A DNA stretch of 64,000 bases from NCBI GenBank assembly GCA_034437515.1, contig DAOTTX010000174.1, forward strand, positions 1 through 64,000. The letters run 5' to 3'. Of this stretch, positions 1-7,049 are shown piece after piece. This stretch comes from DAOTTX01 sp034437515. GTDB taxonomy: Bacteria > Chloroflexota > Anaerolineae > Aggregatilineales > Phototrophicaceae. The notes beneath the pieces are model-generated. The model was not told the origin of the DNA. It ran no database searches and saw nothing but the letters and a program-made list of their open reading frames with translations. A program made the position numbers and the translations under genes. The first letter of the stretch is position 1; each line of letters starts with the position of its first letter.

Positions 1-268
1 ATATTTAAGATGTTAGGACGCGGACTTTGGTCTCAAATACAACGAATCGCACAATTCTATACGATATTTTCCCAAATGGAATTGCCCTCCCCGAAGTCCT
101 AGATGCGCCCCGTCATAAGTCATATGTCCCCTCCTCGACTTGTGGACCATCATTGGTTCAGTGTGGTCTCTTTGCGCGATGCACGCATAGAGACTTAGCG
201 ACTTACCATCTCGCATGATACAATTCTCCACATAACAGACATTGAAGTAGGTCGATAGGATTCAATAA
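1..268. other. Non-coding region upstream of the glyA-gcvT fusion
   Basis: I see no credible gene here; the two short opposite-strand open frames look like chance. It is visibly more AT-rich than the genes that follow. A possible -10 box TACAAT lies at 219-224, about 45 bases before the start codon, with a weak TTAGCG 18 bases further upstream. The AGGA ribosome site at 257-260 belongs to the downstream gene. No glycine-riboswitch core like the one at 10450-10550 is present. Confidence 0.5.
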
Positions 269-3200
269 ATGGTTGCGATGGATCAGGTTAAAGATTATCT
301 ATTTCGGGGTGGTATAGACGCCATCGACCCCGATGTTGCCGAACTCATCCGGCATGAGACGGCACGACAGGCGCGTCATCTCGTCATGATCCCCTCAGAG
401 AGCACAATTCCTGAGGCGGTGCGTGAGGTGTTGGCCTCTGCGTTCCACAATATTTACGCTGAGGGTTATCCGCTGGAGTCCAGCCGGGCGCTGACCGAGG
501 CCGAGATCCTCGACTATGACACGCGCCTGCCGGAGTACCGCCGCCTTTCCGACGAGCGTTATTACAAAGGGACAGAATACGCGGATATTGTCGAGGCACT
601 GGCGCGACGGCGTGCAGCCCAGGTATTCGCCGCCAACGGTCTAAGCGTGGATGATTTGTTCGTCAACGTGCAGGCGCTTTCCGGCGCACCGGCGAATAAT
701 GCGGTTTATACCGCGCTGCTCGATGTCGGGGATACCGTCATGGGGATGGATTTGATCGAAGGTGGGCATCTGACGCACGGCAGCCCGGTCAACCGCAGCG
801 GCAAGTTCTTCAACATCGTCAGCTACGGCATTGACCCGAAAACGGGCGACATCGACTACGAACAAATGCAGGCGCTGGCGAAAGAACACCGTCCCAAGAT
901 GATTATCGGCGGTTATAGCAGTTTCCCGTACCAGGCGGATTGGTTGAAATACCGTGACATCGCCGACTCAGTCGGTGCATATCTGCTGGCGGATGTGGCG
1001 CATGTCGCCGGTCTGGTGGCGGCGGGTGTATATCCGAGTCCGGTGGGCATCGCTGATGTGGTGACGTTTACCACCCACAAGACGCTGGGCGGGCCGCGTG
1101 GCGCGGTGATTATCACGCATCGTAAAGACCTGAGCAGCAAGATCGACCGGGGCGTGTTCCCCGGTGAGCAGGGCGGGCCGCATGTGAACACGATTGCGGC
1201 GCTGGCGGTCGCGCTGAAACTGGCGACAACCGAGCAATTCCGTGAGTTGCAGCAGCGCACAGTCGATAATGCGGTGCGGCTGGCGGCGAACTTGACCCGG
1301 CACGGCTTCAACATCCCCTACGGCGGCACGGATACACACCTGTTCAACATTGACTGCACGACCATCGTTGGCCCCGACGGTACGACGCTCAGCGGGGATA
1401 TGGCGGCGCGGCTGCTTGATCTCGTCGGCATCGTCGTCAACCGGCAGACCATCCCCGGTGATACCAGCCCACTGCGACCCAACGGTGTGCGCCTGGGCAC
1501 TCCCTGGATCACACAGCGTGGTTTCGGCGCGACCGAGATCGAGACGTTGGGCGACATTATCGCGGAACTGCTGCAAGCGGTAGTCCCCTTCAGCTATGCC
1601 GGGCGGCGTCCACTGGCACGGGCAAAGGTGCCGTTTGATGTGTTCCAGGATGTGCGGCTGCGCGTGCGTGACCTTGCGATGAGCGTGGGTATTGATACCG
1701 ACGCCGAAGCAGATGGCTATCCGCACTTTGACTATCTCGAACCGCGTGACGAGGGCGAAAACTGGCAAACACTCGAAATCAGCGGGGAAAATGCCCGTGC
1801 TTTCCTCTACGGCGCGGTGACCAGCGATGTCCACACATTGAAGGTCGGCGATAGCCAATCCGCTTATGTGCTTGCGCCTTCCGGTCAGCCGATGGCACGC
1901 GGCACCGTTGAACGCACCGGGGACGATGCTTACCGCTTGCATCTCAGCCAGAATGGGCGCTACGTCGCTACCTGGCTGCGGTCGCTCTCGACTGGTTTTG
2001 TGCTGGCTTCCCAACATGACCCATATCTGAAGCTGCCGGGGCCGGTCACCGTGCGTCATCTGGGGCAGGCCACACCGCAACCCTTTGACGATGCTTCCGC
2101 TTACGCGACGGAGAAAGCCTATTTCATCGGACGGGATGGCGACAATTACGGCGGCCCACGCGGGCGTCATCTACCCGCGTTTGAGTGGCGGCCCGATCTC
2201 GACGGTGAACTCAAGATTACATCGTTGTTCAACCTGCACCACGAACTCGGCGCGAAGATGGTGCCTTTCGCCGGGTATGACATGCCGGTGTGGTATTCGT
2301 CAGTTGCGCAGGAACATCTGGCGGTGCGGCAGCAGGCCGGGATCTTCGACGTTACCCACATGGGTGTGTTTGATTTCCAGGGGCCAGGGGCTATGCAGTT
2401 CCTCGATGCGGTGACGACCAACAGCGTCCCCACGCTGGCAGTCGGCGAATCGCAGTATACCTATCTGCTGGATGTCGATGGTATCCCGTTGGATGACCTG
2501 ATGATCTATCGACTGGGGGAGACACACTATCTGGCTGTGGTCAATGCGTCGAACAACGACAAGAATTGGGCATGGCTTAAGGCGGTCAAGAACCACGAAG
2601 TCATGATCGACAACGACGACCCCTCGCGGGTGGTCGAGAGCGATGGCTTCATCATGCGTGACCTGCGCAGCCGGTCGGTCGGCGCGGAGATGCGGGTAGA
2701 CATTGCACTGCAAGGGCCGCGCAGCAAAGATATTCTGCTGGCGCTTGACGGCCTCGAAGAAGATAAGGCCGCTGTCGCCGGGATGCGCTGGGCGGGTGTG
2801 ACGCAGGTGAACCTGGGCGGGTACGACTTGATTGTTTCTCGCACGGGCTACACCGGGGAGCGTACCGCTTACGAGATCTTCGTTCACCCGGATAAAGCGC
2901 CGGCCCTGTTCCAGCAGTTGATCGAACTTGGCGCGGTGCCGTGCGGTCTGGCAGCGCGAGATAGCTTGCGCACAGAGGCCGGCCTGCCGCTTTATGGTCA
3001 TGAACTCGCCGGGCCGATGCACCTCGGCCCCGCCGATGCCGGGTTCGGCAGTTACGTCAAATTATGGAAGCCGTATTTCATCGGCAAAGCGGCTTATATC
3101 CGTAAAGAAATTGAGCGAGACGCCGTTGTCGTACGCTTTCGTCTGGATGCACGCGGCGCACGTCCACCGCATCAAGGTGATCCGCTGGTGGATGATCGCG

Positions 3201-3430
3201 GGCGTGTGGTCGGCATCGTGACCAGTTGCAGCATTGATAGTGAGGGCTACCAACTGGGGCAGGCTTACATCAAGTACGACTACAAAAAGGCCGGAACATC
3301 GCTCGGCGTGTTCAGCGGGTCGTCACGGATGAAGGCCAACCCGGATGAGATCTCACTCGGCAAACGGTTCAACGTGCCAGATCGCGTAACCGTGTTACGA
3401 CGCTTCCCCGCACCGCGCAAGAAATCCTAG
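269..3430 (+). CDS. glyA-gcvT: Bifunctional serine hydroxymethyltransferase / aminomethyltransferase (GlyA-GcvT fusion)
   Basis: One continuous 1053-residue frame carries two folate enzymes. Residues about 1-460 are a PLP-dependent serine hydroxymethyltransferase with the motif TFTTHKTLGGPRG and Schiff-base lysine at 271; it interconverts serine and glycine and makes 5,10-methylene-THF. Residues about 651-1053 are GcvT, the T-protein of the glycine cleavage system, beginning LHHELGAKMVPFAGYDMPVW and holding the DDLMIY segment (about 742-747) with the expected catalytic aspartate. The roughly 190 residues between include a stretch (about 500-572) resembling the first GcvT folate-binding region again. 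Both halves deliver methylene-THF, so fusion could couple them. The ATG at 269 has AGGA 8 bases upstream; a second ATG at 278 is possible. The remaining cleavage proteins are at 7050-10351 on the other strand. The function of each half is secure; the fusion's behaviour is inferred. Confidence 0.93.
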   Translation: MVAMDQVKDYLFRGGIDAIDPDVAELIRHETARQARHLVMIPSESTIPEAVREVLASAFHNIYAEGYPLESSRALTEAEILDYDTRLPEYRRLSDERYYKGTEYADIVEALARRRAAQVFAANGLSVDDLFVNVQALSGAPANNAVYTALLDVGDTVMGMDLIEGGHLTHGSPVNRSGKFFNIVSYGIDPKTGDIDYEQMQALAKEHRPKMIIGGYSSFPYQADWLKYRDIADSVGAYLLADVAHVAGLVAAGVYPSPVGIADVVTFTTHKTLGGPRGAVIITHRKDLSSKIDRGVFPGEQGGPHVNTIAALAVALKLATTEQFRELQQRTVDNAVRLAANLTRHGFNIPYGGTDTHLFNIDCTTIVGPDGTTLSGDMAARLLDLVGIVVNRQTIPGDTSPLRPNGVRLGTPWITQRGFGATEIETLGDIIAELLQAVVPFSYAGRRPLARAKVPFDVFQDVRLRVRDLAMSVGIDTDAEADGYPHFDYLEPRDEGENWQTLEISGENARAFLYGAVTSDVHTLKVGDSQSAYVLAPSGQPMARGTVERTGDDAYRLHLSQNGRYVATWLRSLSTGFVLASQHDPYLKLPGPVTVRHLGQATPQPFDDASAYATEKAYFIGRDGDNYGGPRGRHLPAFEWRPDLDGELKITSLFNLHHELGAKMVPFAGYDMPVWYSSVAQEHLAVRQQAGIFDVTHMGVFDFQGPGAMQFLDAVTTNSVPTLAVGESQYTYLLDVDGIPLDDLMIYRLGETHYLAVVNASNNDKNWAWLKAVKNHEVMIDNDDPSRVVESDGFIMRDLRSRSVGAEMRVDIALQGPRSKDILLALDGLEEDKAAVAGMRWAGVTQVNLGGYDLIVSRTGYTGERTAYEIFVHPDKAPALFQQLIELGAVPCGLAARDSLRTEAGLPLYGHELAGPMHLGPADAGFGSYVKLWKPYFIGKAAYIRKEIERDAVVVRFRLDARGARPPHQGDPLVDDRGRVVGIVTSCSIDSEGYQLGQAYIKYDYKKAGTSLGVFSGSSRMKANPDEISLGKRFNVPDRVTVLRRFPAPRKKS

Positions 3431-3463
3431 CACCCATATTTTCTGAACCATCGTAAAAACTTC

Positions 3464-3489
3464 GACCTGATGTCAGACGACATCGGGTC
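3464..3489 (+). terminator. Probable terminator after glyA-gcvT
   Basis: GACCTGATGTC (3464-3474) pairs with GACATCGGGTC (3479-3489) in an 11-bp stem (one G-U pair) with a 4-base loop. The tail is only moderately T-rich (ACTTTCTGTCATT), so it is a weaker intrinsic terminator. Confidence 0.5.
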
Positions 3490-3518
3490 ACTTTCTGTCA
3501 TTAGCATTGGAGGTCATT

Positions 3519-4337
3519 ATGTCAAACGTACATCAAACATCTGAGTACCGTCCCGCCGGGGCAGCCGCCATAATGCGCCTCTCTTTGTTATGGTTTGGCC
3601 TGCCCGGTCTATGGATGCTGTTTAACGTCAGCGTGCTCAACCCAAGACTGGTCGAGGCGGGGATGCCGCTCATCTGGAGCTTTCTGTTCTGTCTTTATCT
3701 GCCAATTTTGACGAATCTTCATCGCAACGTTGGTGGCATACCGGGCAGAGGGGTATGAATGGCGCTGGCAGGTGTTTGCTCAGCGGATGCGCCTTACGCC
3801 GATGACACGCCGCGATTGGTTGTGGGCGGTTGGTGGTTTGGTCATCGCAGGCATGCTGGAAGGTCTTTTAGAACCGACCGGCGAGTGGTTAGCGTCTATG
3901 TCGCCGTTGTTTGAACCGCCGCCAGCATTGCCCACACTTTTTGATCCTTTTCAACCGTTGATGCTTCCTCCAACAGAATTTATGGGAGAGCCGCTGCGCG
4001 GGCAGTGGTGGGTCGCGTTTGTGTATGGTGTGAGTCTAATTATCAATATCGGCGGAGAGGAAATTGCATGGCGGGGGTATTTGTTACCGAAGCAAGAGGT
4101 GGTTTTCGGTCGATGGGCTTGGTTGCTGAACGCGCTGCTGTGGGTTTTGTACTACATCTGGTAATGCGTTGGATGTACATTGGATTGTTGCCGACAGGTT
4201 TAATTACGCCGTTTGTTGCCCAGCGCACACAGAATACCTGGACGGCAGTGATTATTCATGGTGTCGGGAATCTCGTCTTTCTGATTCTGGTTATCATGGG
4301 TGTGGTGGGTATTGGCGTATACGGCCTTCTCGCCTAG
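3519..4337 (+). pseudogene. CPBP-family (CAAX-type) intramembrane protease, interrupted by two frameshifts
   Basis: The gene starts at ATG 3519 behind GGAGG (3509-3513) and encodes a multi-spanning membrane protein. The reading frame must shift twice. The first shift is around 3708-3720, where LYLPIL in one frame continues as FIATLVAYRAEGYEW in the next. The second is around 4150-4165, where LNALLWVLY continues as HLVMRWMYIGLLP back in the first frame. The middle piece carries the protease signature GGEEIAWRGYLLP (catalytic glutamate pair) and the last piece the distal histidine motif TAVIIHGVGN. CPBP proteins are putative membrane glutamic proteases of mostly unknown substrate. Because the two shifts cancel and every motif survives, either the gene died recently or the sequence has two indel errors. 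I cannot tell which. Confidence 0.75.
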
Positions 4338-4352
4338 CGAGAGGCCCATTTG

Positions 4353-4829
4353 CTAATTCGAGTTGACCACGATCACCGGGCAGGGTGCTTCGGTGAGAAT
4401 GCGCTCGATCTTCGGGCCGAGGTACAGCCGCTCTGAGCCAGCGCGGACGTTGGTGCCCATCACGATCAAGTCGATGTTTTCCTGTTGCGCACGCTCCAGG
4501 ATGGCATCGGTCGTGTCTTTGTGACGGTGTATCTCGGTCGATGTGTGGACGTTGAGCGCCTCGCCGAGTTCGCGCAGTTCCCCCACCATTTGCTCGGAGA
4601 TCTCCACCTGGCGTTTTTCCCAGTTGTTGTCAGTGTTACGATATTCGAAGTAGCGCCACTCGATCACGTTCAAGACGGTGACTTCCTCGGCATCCAGCAC
4701 ACGCGCCGTAAATAAGAGGATGACGATCTCGATCAGTAATTTTAGGACATCGTTATGCGGCGCAGCAGTAAATACCCCCTCAAGGACTTGACCGACCTCT
4801 TCCGTCGCAGCGATTAACGTAAAATCCAT
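4353..4829 (-). CDS. Universal stress protein (UspA) domain protein with an unusual N-terminus
   Basis: A 158-residue protein whose C-terminal two thirds is a UspA fold; the ATP-binding style segment is MGTNVRAGSERLYLGPKIERIL followed by APCPVIVV. Such domains bind ATP or AMP and are linked to stress and ion-transport regulation. ATG 4829 has AAGG seven bases upstream. The first 48 residues are not typical of a UspA start: LKLLIEIVILLFTARVLDAE is hydrophobic and resembles the beginning of the first membrane helix of Kef/NhaP-type cation:proton antiporters. Some of those antiporters carry a C-terminal Usp domain, so this could be an internally deleted relative. The neighbour at 4968 is an RCK-type ion-transport protein on the same strand. 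The Usp assignment is good; the antiporter origin is inference. Confidence 0.8.
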   Translation of the reverse strand: MDFTLIAATEEVGQVLEGVFTAAPHNDVLKLLIEIVILLFTARVLDAEEVTVLNVIEWRYFEYRNTDNNWEKRQVEISEQMVGELRELGEALNVHTSTEIHRHKDTTDAILERAQQENIDLIVMGTNVRAGSERLYLGPKIERILTEAPCPVIVVNSN

Positions 4830-4848
4830 AAGTTGCCTTCATTTTATG

Positions 4849-4953
4849 ATTAGGACTTTCGTTCAGGATATTCACAAAGGGTTTTAACGGTTCAAAAATC
4901 AGAGACTTGAGCTTTTCTGAACCGTCCTGAGATTCTCAAGCGAAAGTCCTAAT
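4849..4953. repeat. 105-bp element with 13-bp perfect terminal inverted repeats
   Basis: ATTAGGACTTTCG (4849-4861) and its exact reverse complement CGAAAGTCCTAAT (4941-4953) bound an AT-rich non-coding segment. Inside lies a second inverted pair, ACGGTTCA (4887-4894) and TGAACCGT (4918-4925). It occupies most of the gap between two minus-strand genes. It could be a MITE-like or REP-like insertion, or an RNA hairpin. The outer arms are too far apart for an ordinary terminator and no T-run follows. Confidence 0.55.
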
Positions 4954-4967
4954 GATGATAATGGGAC

Positions 4968-6074
4968 TTAGCTTAGTTGTTTGACTCGAGAATTTGGACG
5001 GTTGCGGGCGACGATATTCATAACATTATCATGCCGCGCAAAGATCACCAGCGTATCACCGCTTTTGACAACCACTTCACGTTTCGGCTGGACGACCACG
5101 TCTTCGATGTGCCCGTGAAGCACGATGTCCATATCGTTCTTCTTCTGCAAATCACCGATAGTCGCACCATCAAGGAACGAACCGGCGCTAACATCTATGC
5201 GGATCATGCTGTAATCCATATCGTTGATTCGCAGTGTCTGCGTGATCTCGATCCCGAGTGCGGAGCCAGCGAACGCGGGTGCGGCGAGGTCGGACGAACT
5301 CAAAACCGATTGCACGTTCATGAAGTTTTTGATCTGTTTGGCAAATTGTCCGTCCCACACCCGTGCGACGATGCGTATATCAGTGTTCATGTCACGGGCA
5401 CGCATCACCGCTTCTAAGTTGACGTGGTCGTCGCCCGTGCAAATCACGAAAGATTCCGCATGACGGATGCCGGCTTTCTCCAAGATAGCGGATTGGCGAC
5501 CGTCGGCGTTAATCAGCGGGATTTTCATATTGGTCAATGCGTCCTCGACGCCGGGGTCGGGCGAGTTGTCAATCACGACAATATCCAGGCCCATCTGGTA
5601 AAGCACGAAGATCACACGCATCCCGACATGCCCGGCACCAAAAATGATAATATGACGGCGATAAGTTGAAGCCACAGCTTCCCTCCATGCTTCTAGACGT
5701 GCATCACGGTTGAAAAACAAACGGACAAAATCCGCCACACCCCGCCCGATCACGAAGACGAAGATCACCGGCAACGCATACCAGAAGATGACCAGATACC
5801 ACTCCGGCGGCACACCGCCCTCAGGCGATTCAAGGATCATCAATTGTAGCATCACATAAGGCCGGTCGATCATGGCGATGACCTCGCCGCGTGCGCGGAA
5901 GTACAATTCGCCATAGAGATACCCACCCCCGATCGTGGTGATGAGAAACATCAGAATCGGGACTGAAAACTCGTTCCAGAGTGCGCGTGTGTCTCGCCAG
6001 ATGGCCCGTAGAAAACGCAGACGACGCGGCGGGCGTTTGACATTCGTCGCGGCAAGGAGTTGTGAATACGGCAA
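4968..6074 (-). CDS. RCK/TrkA-N domain membrane protein, potassium-channel-like but without a recognisable selectivity filter
   Basis: The 368-residue product has two N-terminal membrane segments (one around VPILMFLITTIGGGYLYGEL, one around LVIFWYALPVIFVFVIG). A cytoplasmic Rossmann domain (HIIIFGAGHVGMRVIFVL, then IVVIDNSPD) and a C-terminal TrkA-C-type domain (GATIGDLQKKNDMDIVLHG, SGDTLVIFA) follow. This is the layout of ligand-gated potassium channel subunits of the KTN/RCK type. The usual TVGYG filter between the two helices is absent; the loop reads ILESPEGGVPPEWY instead. I chose TTG 6074 because GGAG lies 8 bases upstream and a TACAAT box lies at 6114-6119; the frame stays open to ATG 6164, which has no ribosome site. 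It may be a regulatory subunit, a non-K+ channel, or an unusual pore. Confidence 0.75.
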   Translation of the reverse strand: MPYSQLLAATNVKRPPRRLRFLRAIWRDTRALWNEFSVPILMFLITTIGGGYLYGELYFRARGEVIAMIDRPYVMLQLMILESPEGGVPPEWYLVIFWYALPVIFVFVIGRGVADFVRLFFNRDARLEAWREAVASTYRRHIIIFGAGHVGMRVIFVLYQMGLDIVVIDNSPDPGVEDALTNMKIPLINADGRQSAILEKAGIRHAESFVICTGDDHVNLEAVMRARDMNTDIRIVARVWDGQFAKQIKNFMNVQSVLSSSDLAAPAFAGSALGIEITQTLRINDMDYSMIRIDVSAGSFLDGATIGDLQKKNDMDIVLHGHIEDVVVQPKREVVVKSGDTLVIFARHDNVMNIVARNRPNSRVKQLS

Positions 6075-6113
6075 AATGTATTCTCCGAACGTGTGCAGGG
6101 TTGAACTATCTTT

Positions 6114-6119
6114 ATTGTA
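6114..6119 (-). promoter_or_regulatory. Possible -10 box for the RCK-domain gene
   Basis: TACAAT on the minus strand, about 40 bases before the TTG start at 6074. No convincing -35 was found. It supports the shorter start because it lies inside the longer frame. Confidence 0.35.
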
Positions 6120-6197
6120 CAACGATTTGGTTTTGGTTTCGCCCCGGTCTACAATGGAGAACATTCGTTTCTTTTTGGATTATTTGCGAGGTCTTCG

Positions 6198-7013
6198 ATG
6201 ATCCATCTGCGATCAGTCGAGCAACAGGGCATGTTACCGAATGATGATCGGTTTCCGTTTACAGTCTTTCGGGCGTTCCCCAGGCTGGCGTTTCACTCTG
6301 AGGTAACGTTTCTCGTCGGAGAAAACGGATCGGGCAAATCCACGATCTTAGAGGCGCTGGCGTGTGCGGTCGAGTTACCCACTGTGGGCACAGTGCAGAC
6401 ACAAGAAGATAACAGCCTTGCCGCCGTCCGTGAGATGCTGCCCTATCTTAAGCTCATCTGGAACAAACGTGTACGGCGCGGTTTCTTCATGCGCTCCGAA
6501 GATTTCTTCGGCTACGTCAAGCGACTGAGCCAGATACGAGACGACATGCACCGGGCAATCAGCGCGGTCGATGAAGAATACGCCGACCGCTCAGACTATG
6601 CTAAGGGCTTGGCAAAGCTGGCTTACAACCGTGAATTACGCAGTTTGCATGACGCTTATGGAAACGCTGGCCTTGATGCTTATTCTCACGGAGAAAGCTA
6701 CTTCGCGCTGTTTCAGTCGCGCTTTGTCCCCGATGGGCTTTACCTGCTCGATGAGCCAGAAGCACCGCTTTCGCCCATGCGCCAGCTCACCCTCATCAGC
6801 ATGATGCACATGGCGATCCAGCGTGGGGCGCAGTTTATCATCGCCACACATTCGCCCATGCTGATGGCGTATCCGGGGGCGACGATTTACGCTTGCAATG
6901 GTGATACGATTGAGCAGGTCGCATACGATGAAGTCGAGCATGTCACGTTAACGCGCAGCTTTCTAGAGAATCCGCAAAGCTACCTGCGTCACTTGATCGA
7001 CACAGATGATTGA
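6198..7013 (+). CDS. AAA/ABC-type ATPase of unknown function (COG3910-like predicted ATPase)
   Basis: A 271-residue soluble ATPase with Walker A GENGSGKST (about 42-50), a signature-like SHGES, Walker B GLYLLDEPEAPLS and the downstream histidine in IIATHSPML. This is the architecture of small stand-alone SMC/ABC-like ATPases found in many genomes and not experimentally defined. It has no membrane segments and no partner permease. The ATG has GAGG six bases upstream. It is divergent from the RCK gene, so the two may share a control region. No substrate can be named from sequence; the ATPase assignment itself is firm. Confidence 0.82.
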   Translation: MIHLRSVEQQGMLPNDDRFPFTVFRAFPRLAFHSEVTFLVGENGSGKSTILEALACAVELPTVGTVQTQEDNSLAAVREMLPYLKLIWNKRVRRGFFMRSEDFFGYVKRLSQIRDDMHRAISAVDEEYADRSDYAKGLAKLAYNRELRSLHDAYGNAGLDAYSHGESYFALFQSRFVPDGLYLLDEPEAPLSPMRQLTLISMMHMAIQRGAQFIIATHSPMLMAYPGATIYACNGDTIEQVAYDEVEHVTLTRSFLENPQSYLRHLIDTDD

Positions 7014-7038
7014 CGGGCACGACCCATGCCGTGCCCGT
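7013..7038. terminator. Hairpin between convergent ATPase and gcvPB genes
   Basis: ACGGGCACG (7013-7021) pairs with CGTGCCCGT (7030-7038) as a perfect 9-bp stem with an 8-base loop. It sits exactly in the convergent gap. No T-run follows on either strand, so it may act as a transcript-end stabiliser or a weak bidirectional terminator. Confidence 0.45.
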
Positions 7039-7049
7039 CGTGGGGGATG

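Noticed and set aside
27..231. Two short overlapping open frames (63 and 72 codons) at the window start
   Set aside because: No ribosome sites, no motifs and mutual antisense overlap; judged chance.
1..268. Possible glycine riboswitch before the glyA-gcvT fusion
   Set aside because: None of the conserved core blocks seen at 10450-10550 occurs here on the plus strand.
968..2170. 400-codon open frame on the minus strand
   Set aside because: It lies wholly inside the GlyA-GcvT coding region, has no ribosome site, and its product has no recognisable motif; a shadow of high-GC codon use.
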